DNA of 64,000 nt from Fimbriimonadaceae bacterium (lineage in GTDB: Bacteria > Armatimonadota > UBA10988): NCBI GenBank assembly GCA_020850355.1, contig JADZEX010000081.1, forward strand, positions 62,001 through 126,000, given 5' to 3'. The notes below the pieces were generated by a model. That model made no database searches and was not told the DNA's origin. It was given only the letters and a program-made list of their open reading frames with translations. Within the stretch, counting starts at the first letter, position 1; every line of letters begins with the position of its first letter. Below, in pieces: positions 17,006 through 26,812 of the stretch. The position numbers and the translations under genes were made by a program.

Positions 17006-18103
17006 ATGGCGACGCCGGCCTTTCGCGACTTCTTGCTGCGAGACAACCTGCTGGGCTGCGCCCGCCGCTTCGTGGCCGGTGGCAGCGCGCGGGTGGCGTT
17101 CCTGGGCGGGTCGGTGACCACCCAGTCGTGGCGGCAGCCGGTGATGGAGTTTCTGCGGCAGCAGTTCCCGGCGACCCGCTTTGACTTCGTGATGGCCGGC
17201 CTCGGCGGCACCGACGCCAACCTGGGGGCGTTCCGACTGGGCGCCGACGTCTTCGCGCGGGGGCCGGTCGACCTGCTCTGGATCGACTTCGCGGTCAACG
17301 GCGGCGGGGTGCGAGCGCTCGAAGGCATCGTCCGCCAGGCCCGGGCGGTCGCGCCGAACATCGACATCGTGCTGCTCTACTTCGCCTCGGCGCCGCATGT
17401 CGAGAGCTTCCGAGCCGGGCAGGCCCCGCGGATTGTCGAAGAGCACGAGAAGGTCGCCACGTGGTACGGTCTGCCGTCGCTGCATCTGTTCCGCGACATC
17501 GCGCGGCGCGTGCTGTCGGGCAGTCTCCGCTGGGAGGACTTCTCGCGGGACAGCGTCCACCCCACCGAAGAGGGCTGCCGGCTCTACGGGGAGGCCGTCT
17601 GCAGCTTCCTGGAACAGGCCTGCACGACCGCCACGCCGGCGCCCAAAGCCAGGCCCGAGCGGCCGCTCGACCCGCGGTGTTACGACCAGGGCCACTTCGT
17701 GCATCCGACCGCGGCGAAGGTCTGGAAGACCTTCCGTTGGGAGCCCGGCTGGACCACCAGCGAGCCAGTCTGCAACTTCCGCCCGCCGTGGGACGTGCTG
17801 GTCGCGACGCAACCCGGCGCAGCGCTCAGCTTCAGCTTTGAGGGCACCGCGGTGGGCCTCTACGGCCTGGTCGGCGGCGACGCCGGGCGGGTGCAGGTAC
17901 AGGTCGACTACCGGCCGGCCAAGGTCTACGACCTGTTCGACAACTACTGCCTCAGCTTCCACCGCCCGCAGCACCTGCTGATCGCCGATGACCTGCCGCC
18001 CGGCAGTCACGAGCTGCAGTTGACGGTCGCCGAGAGCCACCACCCGCAGAGCCGGGGTACGGCGGTGCGGATTGCGCAGTTCCTGGTCAACGGGCCAACC
18101 TGA
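17006..18103 (+). CDS. SGNH/GDSL-type hydrolase with C-terminal beta-sandwich
   Basis: A 365-residue protein without a signal peptide. The nucleophile Ser is in AFLGGSVTTQS, the Gly and Asn of blocks II and III fit MAGLGGTDANLG and DFAVNGGG, and the Asp-His pair is in RDSVHPTEEG. Residues 225-365 form a separate beta-rich domain that may bind carbohydrate. It is probably a deacetylase or esterase for polysaccharide. RBS GGAGGG. It ends directly against the convergent propeller gene (no gap). Confidence 0.82.
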   Translation: MATPAFRDFLLRDNLLGCARRFVAGGSARVAFLGGSVTTQSWRQPVMEFLRQQFPATRFDFVMAGLGGTDANLGAFRLGADVFARGPVDLLWIDFAVNGGGVRALEGIVRQARAVAPNIDIVLLYFASAPHVESFRAGQAPRIVEEHEKVATWYGLPSLHLFRDIARRVLSGSLRWEDFSRDSVHPTEEGCRLYGEAVCSFLEQACTTATPAPKARPERPLDPRCYDQGHFVHPTAAKVWKTFRWEPGWTTSEPVCNFRPPWDVLVATQPGAALSFSFEGTAVGLYGLVGGDAGRVQVQVDYRPAKVYDLFDNYCLSFHRPQHLLIADDLPPGSHELQLTVAESHHPQSRGTAVRIAQFLVNGPT

Positions 18104-20233
18104 TCAGGGCACCCGTCGCCAGGCCAGGCTGTTGCCGCCGGTGCCTGCCAGCAGTCGCGTCGGATCCGTCGGATCCCAGCGCAGGACCTTCACGTTCGGC
18201 GCCGGCAGGTCGCTGGTGAGGTCGGTCCAGGTGGCGCCGCCGTCGCGGGTGAGGTGGACGCCGCAGCCCAGCGGCTCGTCGTGGAAAGGATGATCGGTGC
18301 CGCCGATCGCCGCGACGTTCGGATCCGTCGGATGCGGGGCGAGGGCTTCGATGAAGTGGTTCTCGAAGACCTGGCGGAAGGTCCGCCCGCCGTCGCGACT
18401 GACCCAGGCGCCGCCGGGGCGGAGCTGAGTGCCGACCCACTCCTGCCGGGTGGTCACCCAGACGCACCGCGGATCGGCCGGTGACACGGCGAGCTGTCGG
18501 GCCGAGGCGACGAAAGGCGTCGTGTCGCGGCGCTCCCAGCCCGCGCCGTCCGGCTGCAGCGCGTAGAGCCCGCCGTGGGTCGCCTGCGCCGCGGTGGTCA
18601 ACGCCAGCACCGTCGTCCCCTGCCAGGCCAGGCCAGCCAGCGGGCCGGGCAACGGCGGCAGCGGCTGCCAGCCAGCGGAGTTGCCAACGACCACCGGCTG
18701 CCCGCTCTGGGCGACGTACAGCCGACGGGCGTCGGGCGGCGAGGCGGGGTCGACCAGCAGGTGCTCGACGCGCGCGTCGGGCAGGCCGGCCTGGGCCGTC
18801 CAGCGCTGGCCGGCGTCGTGGCTGAGGTACAGCCCCCCGCGGTTGCTGCCCCACTGGCCGCAACCGGCATAGACCGTGTCGGGCGCCGCGGGGTCGTAGA
18901 CCAGCGCCGTGCCGACGTTGCTGTGGTCGGATGGGACTCCCGCCATGCCGCGTTGCAGGCTGGCGCCCGCGTCGGTGGTGCGCCAGAGGCCGATATCCAT
19001 GTAGCCGAGCAGCCACTCCCCGGCGCGGGTCGGGTGGCAGGCGGCGGTCCAGATGCAGGTCACCTCCAGCCCGTGCCCGTTCCAGCCCTCGCCCGCGCGC
19101 CGGGTGAAGCGCGGCTCCCAGCGCCCCCCGCCGTCGCGGGTTTCGAGCAGGTGGCCGCTGCTGCCCGACATCAACCGCTGCGGCTGCCGCGGGTGGATCG
19201 CCAGACAGGTCACGGACGGCCCCCAGAAGGTCAGGTAGCCCAGGTCGACGTTGCCGGGCTGCTCTTTGGTCGCCCGCCGCAGCACGTCGCGCCAGGTGGT
19301 GCCGGCGTCGTCACTCCGGAAAACCGCGGCGTTGACCCAGGCCGCGCCGCCCACATAGAGGGTCTGGGGGGCCGTCGGGTCGACCACCAGCCGGTCGTAC
19401 TGACAGGTCAGGTTGCGTTCGGTGTGGCCCTCGCGGACCCAGTTCGGCAGGCCGCGCAGGGCCGGCTCCCAATGCTGGCCAGCGTCGCGGCTGCGGTAGA
19501 CCCCGCCGTCGAAGGGCACCTGGCCGGGGCTGCTGAAGAGGGTCAGGTAAAGTAGCGCGCCGTCGCTGCTGGCGGCCAGCCGGCGGACCCGTGGGTGGGG
19601 CAGACCGGTGGCTCGGGCGGCCCAGGTGCGACCGCGATCGGCGCTGGCGTACGGCCCGTGCTGCGTCGCGGTCAGCAGCGTGTCGTCGGGCAGCCAGAGC
19701 AGGTCGGCCAGGATGGCGTCGGCGGGCAGGGCGCCCGGTTGGGCCCAGCGCTCCCAATGCTCGCCCGCGTCGGTCGAGCGGTAGAGCGCCCCGCTGCCAC
19801 CCTTGAACAGCCGCGGCCGGCCGAGGCCGGCATAGACGATGTCGGGGTTGGCCGGGTCGACCGCCAGGCTGGCGATCGGTGCGGTGTAGCTGGACGTACT
19901 GCTCGGCGGGAAGCCGTTGCGGAGCAGCCGCCAGGTGGCGCCGCCGTCGTCGCTGCGGTGGACGCCGCTCTCGGTGCCGATCCAGAGCCGTTGCGGGTTG
20001 GTGGGGTGGGGCAGAATGCACTCGACCCAGCGACAGCGCAGGCCGTGGTTGAGGATCCTCCAGGTGGCACCGCCGTCGTCACTGCGGTAGAAGCCACCGA
20101 CATCGCAGCCGGCGTAGAGGGTCTCGGCGTGGTGCGGCGAGTAGGCCAGGGCCTGGATCCAGCCGCCGCCGCCGGGTCCGACGACGGTCCAAGCGGGGGC
20201 CAGCAGCAGGGTCAACAGGATCAGCGAGGACAC
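18104..20233 (-). CDS. Exported Asp-box beta-propeller protein (GH74/sialidase-like)
   Basis: A 709-residue protein with a signal peptide (MSSLILLTLLLAPAWT). It has about eleven Asp-box repeats of the form S-x-D-x-G-x-T-W (for example RSDDGGATWRIL near the N-terminus), giving a double seven-blade propeller. The early segment YAGCDVGGFYRSDDGG resembles GH74 xyloglucanases, but the catalytic Asp pair cannot be confirmed by eye. It could be a glycosidase or a non-catalytic binding propeller. The start is GTG 20233, with GGAG 6 nt upstream. It follows two small membrane protein genes. Confidence 0.8.
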   Translation of the reverse strand: MSSLILLTLLLAPAWTVVGPGGGGWIQALAYSPHHAETLYAGCDVGGFYRSDDGGATWRILNHGLRCRWVECILPHPTNPQRLWIGTESGVHRSDDGGATWRLLRNGFPPSSTSSYTAPIASLAVDPANPDIVYAGLGRPRLFKGGSGALYRSTDAGEHWERWAQPGALPADAILADLLWLPDDTLLTATQHGPYASADRGRTWAARATGLPHPRVRRLAASSDGALLYLTLFSSPGQVPFDGGVYRSRDAGQHWEPALRGLPNWVREGHTERNLTCQYDRLVVDPTAPQTLYVGGAAWVNAAVFRSDDAGTTWRDVLRRATKEQPGNVDLGYLTFWGPSVTCLAIHPRQPQRLMSGSSGHLLETRDGGGRWEPRFTRRAGEGWNGHGLEVTCIWTAACHPTRAGEWLLGYMDIGLWRTTDAGASLQRGMAGVPSDHSNVGTALVYDPAAPDTVYAGCGQWGSNRGGLYLSHDAGQRWTAQAGLPDARVEHLLVDPASPPDARRLYVAQSGQPVVVGNSAGWQPLPPLPGPLAGLAWQGTTVLALTTAAQATHGGLYALQPDGAGWERRDTTPFVASARQLAVSPADPRCVWVTTRQEWVGTQLRPGGAWVSRDGGRTFRQVFENHFIEALAPHPTDPNVAAIGGTDHPFHDEPLGCGVHLTRDGGATWTDLTSDLPAPNVKVLRWDPTDPTRLLAGTGGNSLAWRRVP

Positions 20234-20295
20234 AAACTACTCCGGGGACGCGGACGTCCCGGGAGCAGTTGGCGGCGGCCGGCGAGGTTCCTGCG

Positions 20296-20535
20296 TTACT
20301 CGGCGACGGTCATCGCCTCGCGAGCGGCGGTGTCCGCGGCTTCCTTGGCGGCCAGGGCGCGGTCCTCGCGGACCTGCACGACGCCGATGAAGAGCATCAT
20401 CACCGCGGCCAGCAGCAGCAGCAGGCCGATCAGGCCGGCCAGCACCAGCAGCACCGCGTGCTTGGCGGCCCAGGCCCAGATCAGGCCGACCAGCAGCAGA
20501 CCCGCGCCGATCAGAATGGTTCGCTTGGCATCCAT
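20296..20535 (-). CDS. Small membrane protein with two helices (79 residues)
   Basis: Starts MDAKRTILIGAGLLLVGLIW, has two adjacent membrane helices (about residues 7-50) and a short charged C-terminal helix rich in Ala, Glu and Arg. No family recognised. The start at 20535 has AGGAGGG 8 nt upstream. It lies between another small membrane protein gene and the propeller gene, probably in one operon. Confidence 0.7.
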   Translation of the reverse strand: MDAKRTILIGAGLLLVGLIWAWAAKHAVLLVLAGLIGLLLLLAAVMMLFIGVVQVREDRALAAKEAADTAAREAMTVAE

Positions 20536-20561
20536 GGCAGGGACCCTCCTGGGGGGCGCGC

Positions 20562-20777
20562 TCAGCTCTTGCTGGCGCTGGCCTTGGCCTCTTTGCGGGC
20601 CGCGTTCAAATCGGAAATGCCCATCCACAAGAACAGCCCGCCGAGGACGATCAAGAGCAGCGGGATGCCCCCGGCGAAGAGCAGCCCGAGACCCGCGAAG
20701 CCCTGTTTGCAGGTGAGCTGCCAGAGGGCGATCAACAGCACCACGATGCCGCCGACGATGGACTTGCCGCCGTTCAC
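20562..20777 (-). CDS. Small membrane protein with two helices (71 residues)
   Basis: A GTG start at 20777 follows AGGAGG by 6 nt. The protein begins MNGGKSIVGGIVVLLIALW, with a second helix around LLFAGGIPLLLIVLGGLFLW and a basic Lys/Ala/Ser tail. Its build matches the next gene, 26 bp away, though the sequences differ. No function can be assigned. In-frame sequence upstream of the GTG is arginine-rich and is not part of the gene. Confidence 0.7.
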   Translation of the reverse strand: MNGGKSIVGGIVVLLIALWQLTCKQGFAGLGLLFAGGIPLLLIVLGGLFLWMGISDLNAARKEAKASASKS

Positions 20778-20980
20778 GAGCCGCCTCCTACTGCGGGCCA
20801 CGAGGCCGGGCGAGGGCATTATACGAACCGCCGCGGGCGGTGTCAACGGCGCCGCCGCGGTCGCCAGCAGCCCGGCAGGAGGCTCCTGACGAGCAGCGAA
20901 GCAGGCGCTGCGCAAGCGTGCCGGCGGGGCGCGGCGGCGGCCGTCGCGGCGCACCCGGCGACCGCCCAGAGGAGTCCGCG

Positions 20981-23905
20981 ATGCTGCCACTGCTGCTGAC
21001 CGTGGCGTTGCTGGCGCCGGCCAACCGCCCGGTGCTGGTTGACCAGGGCGTCCTGCGCTGGGCTGACGACCGCCGCGAGGTGGCCGCCTGCGGCGTCAAC
21101 TACTACCCGCCCTTCAGTATCGACCACGCCCGGCTGCGGGAGCTCGGGCTCGACCACCGCACCGTGATCGACCAGGACCTGCGCCACCTGCAACGGCTCG
21201 GGCTCAACCTGCTGCGGCTGCACTGCTTCGACCGCGAGATCAGCGACCACCAGGGCAACCTGCTCGACAACGCGCAGCTCGCCTTGTTGGACCACCTGAT
21301 CGCCGCGGCCGCGGCGCGCGGGATCTACACCGTACTGACGCCGATCGCCTGGTGGCACGTGCCCGACAGCCCTGGCTTTGCCAACCTCTACACGATTCAG
21401 CAGATGACCGGCGACCCCGGTGCGGCGCGCGCGGCGCAGTGCCGCTTCCTGGCGCAGTTTGTGCAGCACCGTAACCGCGAGACCGGGCGTACCTACGCCG
21501 ACGATCCGGCCGTGCTGGCGTTCGAGACGATCAACGAGCCGATCTACCCGCCCGGCACCACCGACGAGCAGGTCGTCGCCTACGTCAACGCACTGGTCGA
21601 CGCCATCCGCGGCACCGGCTGCCGCAAGCCGGTCTTCCATAGGTACTTCGCCGGTCGCCAGGCGGCGGTGGCGCAGAGCCGGGCCGACGGGATCACCTGG
21701 GGCTGGTACCCCACCGGGCTGGTCGGCGGGCGGCAGATCCTGGAAAACCGTCTGGGGCTGGTCAACGACTTCCCGGCGATGCGCGACCCGGCGCTGGCCG
21801 GCAAGGCCCAGGCGGTCTACGAGTTCGACGCCGCCGACGTGCCGACCGGGGCGATGTACCCGGCGATGGCGCGGGCGCTGCGCAGCGGCGGGGCGCAGTT
21901 TGCGGCGCAGTTTCAGTACGACGCCTGGCCCCTGGCGCGGACCAACGTCAACTGGATGACGCACTTCCTCAGCCTGCCCTACGCCCCCGGCAAGGCCCTC
22001 GGCTTCGCCATCGCGGCCGAGGCGTTCCGCACGTTGCCGCGACATCAGACCTACGGCGCCACCCCGCAGGCCGACCGCTTCGGGCCGTTCCGCGTGAGCT
22101 GGGACGACGACCTTGCCGAACTGGTCAGCGACACGGCCTACCTGCACAGCCACACCACCAGCACGCCGGCGCCGCAGCCGGCTGCCCTGACGCGGCTGGC
22201 CGGCGTCGGCAGCAACCCGCTGGTGAGCTACGACGGCACCGGTGCCTGGTTCCTCGACCGCCTCGCCCCCGGCTGCTGGCAGCTCGAAGTCTACCCCGAC
22301 GCGGTTTGGGTGGCCGATCCGTTTGGACACTCCAGCCTCAGCCGCGAGGTGGCGCGGGTGCTCTGGCGCGAGCGCGCGTTGACCGTCCGGCTGCCCGACC
22401 TGAGCGAGCAGTTCACGGCCGAACCCGTCAATGCCGGCAACGCCCACCACCCGACGGTCGCCGCCGGCCGCCTGACGGTACGGCCGGGGGTCTACCGGCT
22501 GCGCCGCGCCGGGGCCACTGCGGTGCCGGCCGGGGCGGTCGAGTACTTCGCGCCGGCAGAGGATCCGGCCCTGCCGCCGGCGGTCTGGCACGACGCCCCG
22601 GAGGCCCTGGTCGAGGGCGCCGCGCCGGTCTACCGGGCGACGGTCACCGACCCGCAGGCGACCGCCGTGCTGTGGTCACGGACGGCCGCGGGGTGGGTGG
22701 ATACACCGCTCGGGCGCAGCGGACCGTACCAGGTCAGCGGCCCGCTGCCGGCGGCGGCGCTGCGTCCGCCCGCCGCGCGGTACGCCTTGGAGCTGTGCCA
22801 GGGGGACCGCAGTACCTGGTTCCCGGGCGGCCTGGAGGCCGGGCCAGCGACCCGGGAACAGCAGCCCACGACCGTGCTCTGGCAGGCTGGCGACCTGACC
22901 ACCGCGCCGAGCTGTGAGGTACACAACGCTCCGGGCGCCAAGGGTGTGGCGGAGCTGACCGGCGGGGCGCTGCGGCTGGCGGTGGACCGCTTGGACTCGA
23001 CCCGCGACGCGGTCTACGCGGTCCGGCTGCCACTGCGCGCCGCGGCGCTGCAGGGCCCGCTGGCGCTGCGGCTGGAGGCCCGCGCGGCCGCGCCGGCGAC
23101 CTCGCGGGTGGAGCTTGGGCTGCAACAGAGCGACGGCCGGGCCTACGGCTACGACTGGCCGCTGACCAGCGATTGGACCACCTTGACCGTGCCGCTGACG
23201 GCCCTGCGGCCGCTCTGGGGCACGGCCAGCGGGTCGCTCGATCCGAGCCGGTTGCAGACGCTCAGCGTGATCTTTGGGACCTGGCTGTTCAAGCAGGCCG
23301 CCGACCAGCCGCACGGCGTGGAGCTGCGGAAGCTGGAGCTGCTGCCGTTGCCGCCGGCCTGGCAGACGCTGGTCGAGCCGCTCGGCCCGCCGGTGCCGTT
23401 GCTGCGGCCGGCGGCCCTGGCCAAACAGCGGCTGCTCCGTGAGGCCAGTTGGCTGACGGCCCTGCCGACGGCCGATGGTGGTGAGCTGCTCGAGCTGTCT
23501 TGCGCCGCGTTCGATCAGCCCCCGGACTCGGTCGGGGTGTCGGCGCCGCTCGACAGCAGCCCGGCGCGGCGGGCGGCGATGGGGCAGTGCAGCGCCTTGC
23601 GCCTGCGGCTGCGGGCCCTGACCCCGGCGGCCCGCGCGGTGGAGGTGGTGCTGACCGAGTCGGACGGCTGCTCCTGGGGCACCGAGGTGCCGCTGACGGC
23701 GGACTGGCAGACCGTCACGGTGCCGCTGGCGAAGCTGCGCTACTTCCGCCACTGGGCGACCATTGCCGGGCGCGGCGGCGCCGACGACGCGCCGCGGCCG
23801 GCGCAGTTCGTGCAACTGCGGCTGACCTTCGGCAGTTGGCTCAACCCGGCGGCCGCGGGCCAGCCCTGGACCTGGCAGATCGCCGCCGCCGAGTTGCTGC
23901 CGTGA
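20981..23905 (+). CDS. GH5-like glycoside hydrolase with two C-terminal carbohydrate-binding-like repeats
   Basis: A 974-residue secreted enzyme with a short signal peptide ([18 protein letters not shown]). The (beta/alpha)8 domain spans about residues 30-420. The proposed acid/base Glu is in FETINEPIY, and the nucleophile Glu may be that of [10 protein letters not shown], though this is not certain. Two related beta-sandwich domains near the C-terminus share the motif D-G-x-x-x-G then PLT-x-DW-x-T-x-TVPL, each probably a CBM. The start at 20981 follows GGAG by 7 nt. It overlaps rarA by GTGA. A mannanase or glucanase-type activity is likely but unproven. Confidence 0.78.
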   Translation: MLPLLLTVALLAPANRPVLVDQGVLRWADDRREVAACGVNYYPPFSIDHARLRELGLDHRTVIDQDLRHLQRLGLNLLRLHCFDREISDHQGNLLDNAQLALLDHLIAAAAARGIYTVLTPIAWWHVPDSPGFANLYTIQQMTGDPGAARAAQCRFLAQFVQHRNRETGRTYADDPAVLAFETINEPIYPPGTTDEQVVAYVNALVDAIRGTGCRKPVFHRYFAGRQAAVAQSRADGITWGWYPTGLVGGRQILENRLGLVNDFPAMRDPALAGKAQAVYEFDAADVPTGAMYPAMARALRSGGAQFAAQFQYDAWPLARTNVNWMTHFLSLPYAPGKALGFAIAAEAFRTLPRHQTYGATPQADRFGPFRVSWDDDLAELVSDTAYLHSHTTSTPAPQPAALTRLAGVGSNPLVSYDGTGAWFLDRLAPGCWQLEVYPDAVWVADPFGHSSLSREVARVLWRERALTVRLPDLSEQFTAEPVNAGNAHHPTVAAGRLTVRPGVYRLRRAGATAVPAGAVEYFAPAEDPALPPAVWHDAPEALVEGAAPVYRATVTDPQATAVLWSRTAAGWVDTPLGRSGPYQVSGPLPAAALRPPAARYALELCQGDRSTWFPGGLEAGPATREQQPTTVLWQAGDLTTAPSCEVHNAPGAKGVAELTGGALRLAVDRLDSTRDAVYAVRLPLRAAALQGPLALRLEARAAAPATSRVELGLQQSDGRAYGYDWPLTSDWTTLTVPLTALRPLWGTASGSLDPSRLQTLSVIFGTWLFKQAADQPHGVELRKLELLPLPPAWQTLVEPLGPPVPLLRPAALAKQRLLREASWLTALPTADGGELLELSCAAFDQPPDSVGVSAPLDSSPARRAAMGQCSALRLRLRALTPAARAVEVVLTESDGCSWGTEVPLTADWQTVTVPLAKLRYFRHWATIAGRGGADDAPRPAQFVQLRLTFGSWLNPAAAGQPWTWQIAAAELLP

Positions 23906-25284
23906 GCCTCTTCGACGCCGCGGCCGCGGCGGCTCGGGTGGCTCCGCTGGCGGACCGCCTGCGGCCCCGGACGCTGGAGGAGTTTGTCGGCCAGCAGGCG
24001 GTGGTCGGCCCCGGCGCGCCGTTGCGGGTCGAAATCGAGCAGGACCGCCTGCGGAGCTGCATCTTCTGGGGCCCGCCCGGCACCGGCAAGACGACCCTCG
24101 CGCGGATCATCGCCGGCGCCACCGGCGCCGAGTTCGTCGGCCTCTCGGCGATCCAGGCCGGCGTCAAGGAAGTCCGCGACGCCGTCGTGCAGGCCCGCGA
24201 CCGGCTGGCCCTCGACAGCCGCCGGACGGTGCTCTTTCTGGACGAGATCCACCGCTTCAACAAGGCGCAGCAGGACAGTCTGCTGCCCCATGTGGAAGAC
24301 GGCACCCTGCTGCTGATCGGCGCCACCACCGAGAACCCGAGCTTTGCGGTGAACGGAGCGCTGCTCAGCCGGGCGACCGTCTATGTCCTGCAGGCGTTGC
24401 AGCCGGCCGACCTGCTGACGGTGCTGCGCCGGGCCCTGACGGACTCGCCCCGCGGCCTGGGTGCCCGGCGCCTGCAGGTGGCCGAGACGCTGCTGGAGCA
24501 GCTCGCGGCCGCGGCCGACGGCGACGCGCGGGCGGCGCTGAACGCGCTCGAAGCCGCCGCGGCGCTGGCCGTGGGGGAGCCGCCGGCGATCACCGCGGCG
24601 GTGCTGCAACAAGCCCTCGGCCAGCGCCTGCTGCGTTACGACAAAGACGGCGAAGAGCACTACAATCTGATCTCGGCGCTGCACAAGTCGATTCGCGGCA
24701 GCGACCCCGACGCGGCGCTGTACTGGCTGGCGCGGCTGCTGGCGGCTGGCGGCGACCCGTTCTATGTCGCGCGGCGGCTGATCCGGATCGCCACCGAGGA
24801 CGTCGGCCTGACGACCCCCAGTGCGCTGCCGCTTGCCGTGGCGGCGTGGTCGGCGTACCATCGCCTGGGCAGTCCGGAGGGTGACCTGGCACTGGCGGAG
24901 TGCGCCCTGTTCTTGGCCACGGCGCCCAAGTCGAACCGCGTCGAGGTGGCCTGGCTGGCGGCGCAGGCTGCGGCCCGCGAGCACGGTTCGTTGCCGGTGC
25001 CGCTGCATCTGCGGAACGCGCCGACGCGGCTGCTGGAGGGGTTGGGGTACGGATGGGAGTACCGCTACGCGCACGATTACGACGACGCGTTGGTGGCTCA
25101 GGAGCACCTGCCGGAGCGCCTCTTGGGGCAGCGCTTCTACGACCCGTCCGAGCGCGGGGCCGAGGGCCGCATCGCCGAGCGCCTGGCAGCCTGGCGCGCG
25201 ACGCTGGCGGCGCGGCGAGAGGTGAACGAGACGGATGAACCCGACCACGACGGCGGTCGCGACCGCGGCGGGAGAGCGCGCTAA
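23902..25284 (+). CDS. rarA: Replication-associated recombination protein A (RarA/MgsA AAA+ ATPase)
   Basis: A 460-residue AAA+ protein acting at stalled replication forks. It shows [11 protein letters not shown], Walker [12 protein letters not shown], Walker [13 protein letters not shown], sensor 1 [10 protein letters not shown] and the C-terminal tetramerisation domain with [20 protein letters not shown] and [15 protein letters not shown], all typical of RarA. The GTG start at 23902 overlaps the glycosidase stop. Its last 50 bp overlap the start of the dehydrogenase gene in another frame. Confidence 0.95.
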   Translation: MSLFDAAAAAARVAPLADRLRPRTLEEFVGQQAVVGPGAPLRVEIEQDRLRSCIFWGPPGTGKTTLARIIAGATGAEFVGLSAIQAGVKEVRDAVVQARDRLALDSRRTVLFLDEIHRFNKAQQDSLLPHVEDGTLLLIGATTENPSFAVNGALLSRATVYVLQALQPADLLTVLRRALTDSPRGLGARRLQVAETLLEQLAAAADGDARAALNALEAAAALAVGEPPAITAAVLQQALGQRLLRYDKDGEEHYNLISALHKSIRGSDPDAALYWLARLLAAGGDPFYVARRLIRIATEDVGLTTPSALPLAVAAWSAYHRLGSPEGDLALAECALFLATAPKSNRVEVAWLAAQAAAREHGSLPVPLHLRNAPTRLLEGLGYGWEYRYAHDYDDALVAQEHLPERLLGQRFYDPSERGAEGRIAERLAAWRATLAARREVNETDEPDHDGGRDRGGRAR

Positions 25285-26242
25285 GCCGCGTTCCGGGGCG
25301 CACCTGCTGGTGCTGACCCGGCTCGACCCGGCGCAGTGGGAGCGCCTCGCTGCCACCGCCGCCGCGGCCGGCAAGGTGCTGCTCTCGCGCGACGAGGAGT
25401 CGGCGTTGCGCAGCAGTCTGCCGGTCACCGCCATCCTCGGCGGACCACCACCCGAGCTGCTCGACGGGCTCCACCAGGTCGACTGGGTGCAGCTCCGCAC
25501 CGACTGCCTGGAGAGCTGGGGCGACTGCCTGCGCGACCTGCACGAGCGGCGTATCGTGGTCACCCGCACCCGCGGCTCTTACAACGAAACCGCTCCCGAC
25601 CACGCGCTGCTGCTGCTGCTGGCGATGGCCCGCGACCTGCCGACGCTGCTGCGCCAGCAGGCCCTGGCCGAGTGGCGCAACGAGGACGTCCACCCGGTGG
25701 TGCTCAGCCAGGCCACCCTCGGGTTGGTCGGCTTCGGCAGCATCGGCGTGGCCATTGCGCAGCGCGCCGCGGCCTTCGGGATGACCATCCTGGCGACCGA
25801 CCCGGAGCCCTTCGCACGGCCGGAGGGCGTCACCATCTACCCGCCGGAGGAGCTGCCGACGCTCCTGGCGGCCAGCGACTTCGTGGTCGTCACGGTGCCC
25901 TACTGCGAGCGCACCGAGCACCTGCTGGATGCCGCCGCGTTCGCGGCGATGAAGCCTGGCGCCGCGCTGATCAACATCGGCCGCGGCCGGGTGGTCGACA
26001 CCGCGGCCCTGCTGGCGGCGCTCGACCGCGGGCAGCTCGCCGGGGCCGCCCTGGATGTGGTCGACCCGCAGCCTTTGCCGGAGTCCCACCCGCTGTGGCG
26101 CCATCCGCGGGTCCTGCTGACAGCCCACTCGGCGCCGAAGGGCAGCCACTTCGCTGAGGCCCAGTTCGAGCAGATCCTCGACAATGTCGGCCGCTACCTG
26201 CGCGGCGAGCCGCTGCGCCACGTGATTGCGCCACCGATCTGA
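25235..26242 (+). CDS. D-2-hydroxyacid dehydrogenase family protein with catalytic Glu replaced by Gln
   Basis: A 335-residue protein with the NAD-binding GLVGFGSIGVAIAQRAAAFG, the catalytic Arg in INIGRGRVVDTA and the His in TAHSAPKG. In the family the third catalytic residue is the Glu of DVxxxEPLP; here the segment reads DVVDPQPLPES, so Glu is Gln. The enzyme may be slow, altered or non-catalytic. Its start overlaps the 3' end of rarA by 50 bp; the Shine-Dalgarno is weak (GAGAGG about 12 nt away). The DJ-1-like gene follows after 12 bp. Confidence 0.85.
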   Translation: MNPTTTAVATAAGERAKPRSGAHLLVLTRLDPAQWERLAATAAAAGKVLLSRDEESALRSSLPVTAILGGPPPELLDGLHQVDWVQLRTDCLESWGDCLRDLHERRIVVTRTRGSYNETAPDHALLLLLAMARDLPTLLRQQALAEWRNEDVHPVVLSQATLGLVGFGSIGVAIAQRAAAFGMTILATDPEPFARPEGVTIYPPEELPTLLAASDFVVVTVPYCERTEHLLDAAAFAAMKPGAALINIGRGRVVDTAALLAALDRGQLAGAALDVVDPQPLPESHPLWRHPRVLLTAHSAPKGSHFAEAQFEQILDNVGRYLRGEPLRHVIAPPI

Positions 26243-26254
26243 AAGGAGCCTGCG

Positions 26255-26806
26255 ATGGCCGGCGTGCAACTGGGAGCTTTGCGGATCGCTTCGCTGGTCG
26301 AAGAGAGCTTCGAGGACAACGAGTTGTGGTATCCGACCTACCTGGTCCGCAGCCTCGGCTGCGAAGTGCCCCTGGTCGGAGTGCAGGCCGGCGACCGCTA
26401 CCACGGCAAGTACGGCGTGCCGGCGGTGGCCGACCTCGGCCTGGCGGAGCTCGATCCCGATGTCTTCCAGGGCGTCCTGATCCCCGGTGGCTGGGCCCCC
26501 GACCGGCTCCGCCGCCACGACGCGGTGAAGGCCTTCGTGAAGGCGATGGACGACCAGGGCAAGCTCGTGGCGCACATCTGCCACGCCGGCTGGGTGGTTG
26601 CCTCGGCCGGGATCTGCCGCGGGCGCACGATGACCAGCACGCCCGGCATCCGCGACGACCTGGTCAACGCCGGCGCCACCTGGGTCGATGCCGAGTGCTG
26701 CGTCGACCGCAACATGATCTCGTCTCGCCGGCCCGACGACCTGCCGGCCTACGGCAACGCCATCGGCGAGTTTCTGGCGCGCTGGGCGGAGTCCAACCTG
26801 CGGTAG
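26255..26806 (+). CDS. DJ-1/PfpI superfamily protein
   Basis: A 183-residue single-domain protein. The nucleophile Cys is C109 in AHICHAGWV, the nucleophile elbow, and the family acid Glu is probably in LVEESFEDNEL. It resembles the PfpI/YhbO group, with roles in stress defence and glyoxal or glycation repair. RBS AAGGAG, 6 nt before ATG. It is co-directional with the dehydrogenase and faces fhs convergently, 6 bp away. Confidence 0.85.
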   Translation: MAGVQLGALRIASLVEESFEDNELWYPTYLVRSLGCEVPLVGVQAGDRYHGKYGVPAVADLGLAELDPDVFQGVLIPGGWAPDRLRRHDAVKAFVKAMDDQGKLVAHICHAGWVVASAGICRGRTMTSTPGIRDDLVNAGATWVDAECCVDRNMISSRRPDDLPAYGNAIGEFLARWAESNLR

Positions 26807-26812
26807 TCGAGC

